This document shows, piece by piece, positions 5,173 to 7,364 of a stretch of 7,364 nt of DNA. The stretch covers positions 1 to 7,364 of the forward strand of contig JAEDIL010000091.1 in the NCBI GenBank assembly GCA_016292455.1, read 5' to 3'. Each line of letters opens with the position of its first letter. Position 1 is the stretch's first letter. This DNA comes from Clostridiaceae bacterium. Its GTDB lineage: Bacteria > Bacillota > Clostridia > Oscillospirales > Acutalibacteraceae. A model generated the notes under the pieces. That model worked only from the letters and a program-made list of their open reading frames with translations. It did no database searches and was not told where the DNA came from. A program made the translations under genes and the position numbers.

Positions 5173-7364
5173 ATGAAGAAAGAAAACTTTGACGACATTG
5201 AAGCTTTGTTCTCTCAGGATATTGAGCTTCCCGAAAGGCTTTCAAAAGAAAATATAGTCAGAAAGCTCAAAAACAGCGGCGCGGCGGAAAAAGAAAAGGA
5301 ACAGGAACTGAAAGCGGAAACGAAAAAGAACAAAGTCAGAATGTTCCGGCGCATTGCGGCTTCGGCAGCGGCTTTTGCGGTTGTTCTGACCGGAGCTGTT
5401 GCAGTCTATCGCTCAGGCTACGGCTTTAAAAAGCCGGTTTCAACCGTTCCGGCAACCGCTCAGCAGATTCTTGCCGACGTGAACACAACAAAGCAGGCGA
5501 CGATGCAGAACAGCAGGAATGAGCAGAAAGAAGAAAACACAACTGCTTCCACAACGCAGAACAACGAAAAAATATCGGTTTATGAAATGACTGAAATAAC
5601 CGAACCGGAAGAGCCCACCTATAAAGCGCTTGACCTCGGACTCAAAAAAAGGAGTCTTTCAAGTTTCAAAAGCGAAAAGGATTTGCAGAATTATTTTGAA
5701 AATATTTCAAAAAAATATCAGGCAAACGAAAGGTATAATGAATTTGCAAAGGACGTGTTTTCGGGAATAGGCGTTGAGGAAAATGCGGCGGCTGCTCCGG
5801 CAATGCCGGCCGGCATCGGAACGGCGGACGCGAGCACCGATTCAAGCGCTCACGCGGAAACCAACACACAGGTCGAGGGCGTTGATGAGGGCGACATTAT
5901 CAAAACCGACGGCAGATATATCTACGTTGCAAGCGGCAGCTATCTTTCAATCATTGACGGCGAAACGATGAAGCTCGCATCGCAGAAAAAGCTTCGCGCA
6001 GCTGCAAAGGAAAACGACATTTGCATCAACGAAATCTATGTTGACGGAAACAGACTTGTAATGGTTTGCGAGGAGTACGGTGCTCTCGGCGGACAGGGTG
6101 TGGCGGTGGAATATTCCGTGTCTTCCTATGATTGCTGTTTCATCAGAAAACGCAGCTGCGTTGCAATCGTCTGGGATATTACCGACAGAGAGAATCCGAA
6201 GCAGCTGCGCAGAGTCACCCAGGACGGCAACGTTGTTGCTTCAAGAATGGTCGGAACCTTCCTTTATATCGCAACAAGCTATATTCCCGAGCTTGGCACG
6301 GAAGCCGGAGAATTTACGCCGAAGGTCAACGGACAGAAGCTCACCTGCGATGAAGTCTATGTTGAAAGCGTCAAAGATGAGTGCAGTGAGTATATTGTTC
6401 TCTCCGGCTTTGACACTGCAAACGCTCAGAGCGAGGTCAGCCGCGTCAGTGTTCTCGGCGGCAGCTGGGAAGACTATTGCTCTGCGGACACCTTCTATCT
6501 TTCGGTCGGAGAGTATGACAGCAAGAAAGACAGGGAATATACCGTTGTCCATGCCTTTTCAATCAGGGACGGCGTTGTTTCCTATAAGGGAAGCGGAAGT
6601 GTTCCCGGCAGCTGTTACGGTCAGTATATGATGGACCAGAACGGAAAGTATTTCAGAATTGCAACAACAGGCTATGATTCCGGAAAGGACGAGGACTACA
6701 CAAGTCTTTACGTCCTTGACGAAAAGCTGAATGTAATCGGCAGACTTGAAGACATTGCAAAGGACGAACAGCTCAAAAGCACCCGCTTTATGGGAGACAC
6801 GGCGTATATCGTTACGTTCAGGAACACCGATCCGCTCTTTGCCGTTGACCTTTCAAAGCCTGATGAACCGAAAATGCTCGGCGAGGTCAAGCTGCCCGGC
6901 TTTTCCCAATATCTCCATCCGCTTTCGGAAAACCTGCTTATCGGAGTCGGCTATGACGGCGACGACGAAAACGCAGACTTTTCAACGCTCAAAGTTTCAC
7001 TCTTTGACGTCAGCAACAAAAGGAAGCCGAAAGAGCTTTCCTCCTGTGTTGTCAGTGATTGCTATTACAATGTCAATTCCGCCAACGCAAAGGAATTCGT
7101 AATGCTTGACGAAAACACCTTTGCAATTCCTCTCACGGTTGACGAAGGCTACGGCAAAAACGACGAGTACCGGCAGAGGTATGTTTTCAAGGCATTCACC
7201 GTGAAGGACAACAAAATTGTTGAAAAGAAGAGCTATAACCACGGTGTTGTCAAAGGATATGACGGATATGGATTTTTCCGAGGAGCATTCATTGCAGACA
7301 AGGTCTTCACCGTTGACAGCAAAACGGTCAAAAAGTTTGACATGAACAGCGCAAAGCTCCTTTC
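5173..7364 (+). CDS. Membrane-anchored protein with secreted beta-propeller domain, possible anti-sigma/sensor (3' end outside window)
   Basis: The frame is open from ATG 5173 to the window end, at least 730 residues, with GAGGTGA (5161-5167) 5 bases upstream. Residues 1-57 form a charged cytoplasmic tail (ELPERLSKENIVRKLKN, 18-34), then basic KKNKVRMFRR (51-60) and one membrane span (about 61-79), so the remainder is outside. A Thr/Asn/Glu/Gln-rich linker (about 80-150), a Lys-rich helical stretch and an Ala/Pro stretch (204-214) precede TNTQVEGVDEGDIIKTDG (230-247). This is the hallmark opening of the secreted beta-propeller family (Pfam Beta_propel), followed by repeated beta-rich blades with LFAVDLSKPDEPKMLG and SLFDVSNKRKPKEL segments. 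Its position after an ECF sigma gene and its topology suggest it controls that sigma factor. This is inferred, because no HxxxCxxC zinc anti-sigma motif is present. The ligand is unknown. Confidence 0.9.
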   Translation, partial: MKKENFDDIEALFSQDIELPERLSKENIVRKLKNSGAAEKEKEQELKAETKKNKVRMFRRIAASAAAFAVVLTGAVAVYRSGYGFKKPVSTVPATAQQILADVNTTKQATMQNSRNEQKEENTTASTTQNNEKISVYEMTEITEPEEPTYKALDLGLKKRSLSSFKSEKDLQNYFENISKKYQANERYNEFAKDVFSGIGVEENAAAAPAMPAGIGTADASTDSSAHAETNTQVEGVDEGDIIKTDGRYIYVASGSYLSIIDGETMKLASQKKLRAAAKENDICINEIYVDGNRLVMVCEEYGALGGQGVAVEYSVSSYDCCFIRKRSCVAIVWDITDRENPKQLRRVTQDGNVVASRMVGTFLYIATSYIPELGTEAGEFTPKVNGQKLTCDEVYVESVKDECSEYIVLSGFDTANAQSEVSRVSVLGGSWEDYCSADTFYLSVGEYDSKKDREYTVVHAFSIRDGVVSYKGSGSVPGSCYGQYMMDQNGKYFRIATTGYDSGKDEDYTSLYVLDEKLNVIGRLEDIAKDEQLKSTRFMGDTAYIVTFRNTDPLFAVDLSKPDEPKMLGEVKLPGFSQYLHPLSENLLIGVGYDGDDENADFSTLKVSLFDVSNKRKPKELSSCVVSDCYYNVNSANAKEFVMLDENTFAIPLTVDEGYGKNDEYRQRYVFKAFTVKDNKIVEKKSYNHGVVKGYDGYGFFRGAFIADKVFTVDSKTVKKFDMNSAKLL

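Noticed and set aside
6080..6631. 183-residue plus-strand open frame within the propeller gene
   Set aside because: Out-of-frame shadow; Ser/Arg/Ala-rich composition typical of a shifted reading of the true gene, which stays open throughout in its own frame.

Overview
The window reads as an ordinary chromosomal segment of a low-to-mid GC Gram-positive anaerobe, most likely a Clostridia member (Ruminococcaceae/Oscillospiraceae-like; the family-level guess is weak). Supporting signs are strong AGGAGG-type ribosome binding sites, sigma-A-type promoters, intrinsic terminators with T-runs, a TTG start, a YerC/YecD-type TrpR-like regulator, chromosomal Soj/Spo0J-type ParAB, and an ECF sigma factor paired with a membrane-anchored beta-propeller protein. 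I see no insertion sequence, phage gene, tRNA, rRNA or CRISPR array.

Layout. (1) 1-941, plus: C-terminal part of a calcineurin-like metallophosphatase whose start lies outside the window. (2) 942-1184: gene-free, with a strong, probably bidirectional terminator between convergent transcripts. (3) 1185-1475, minus: small TrpR-like regulator (YerC/YecD family) with its own near-consensus promoter, divergent from (4) parA (1660-2445) and parB (2461-3327), a two-gene plus-strand operon closed by a terminator at 3332-3369. (5) 3442-4248, plus: PdxY-type pyridoxamine/pyridoxal kinase behind its own promoter. (6) 4304-4471, minus: a 55-residue protein with a TTG start and a perfect AGGAGG site. It is convergent with the kinase and belongs to a conserved small-protein type ending in PVQDADDL. 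(7) 4627-5145, plus: ECF-type sigma factor. (8) 5173-end, plus: very large membrane-anchored protein with a secreted beta-propeller domain, cut by the window end.

How they fit together. ParA and ParB form the chromosome segregation pair, although no convincing parS site is present here. The regulator upstream shares an intergenic region with parAB but need not control it. The sigma factor and propeller protein are 27 bases apart and almost certainly co-transcribed. The propeller protein has a short basic cytoplasmic tail, one membrane span and an external sensor-like domain, which suggests a signal-transduction pair with the propeller protein acting as a non-zinc-finger anti-sigma or sensor. 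That role is inference. The most overlooked items are the small minus-strand gene and the sigma/propeller module.
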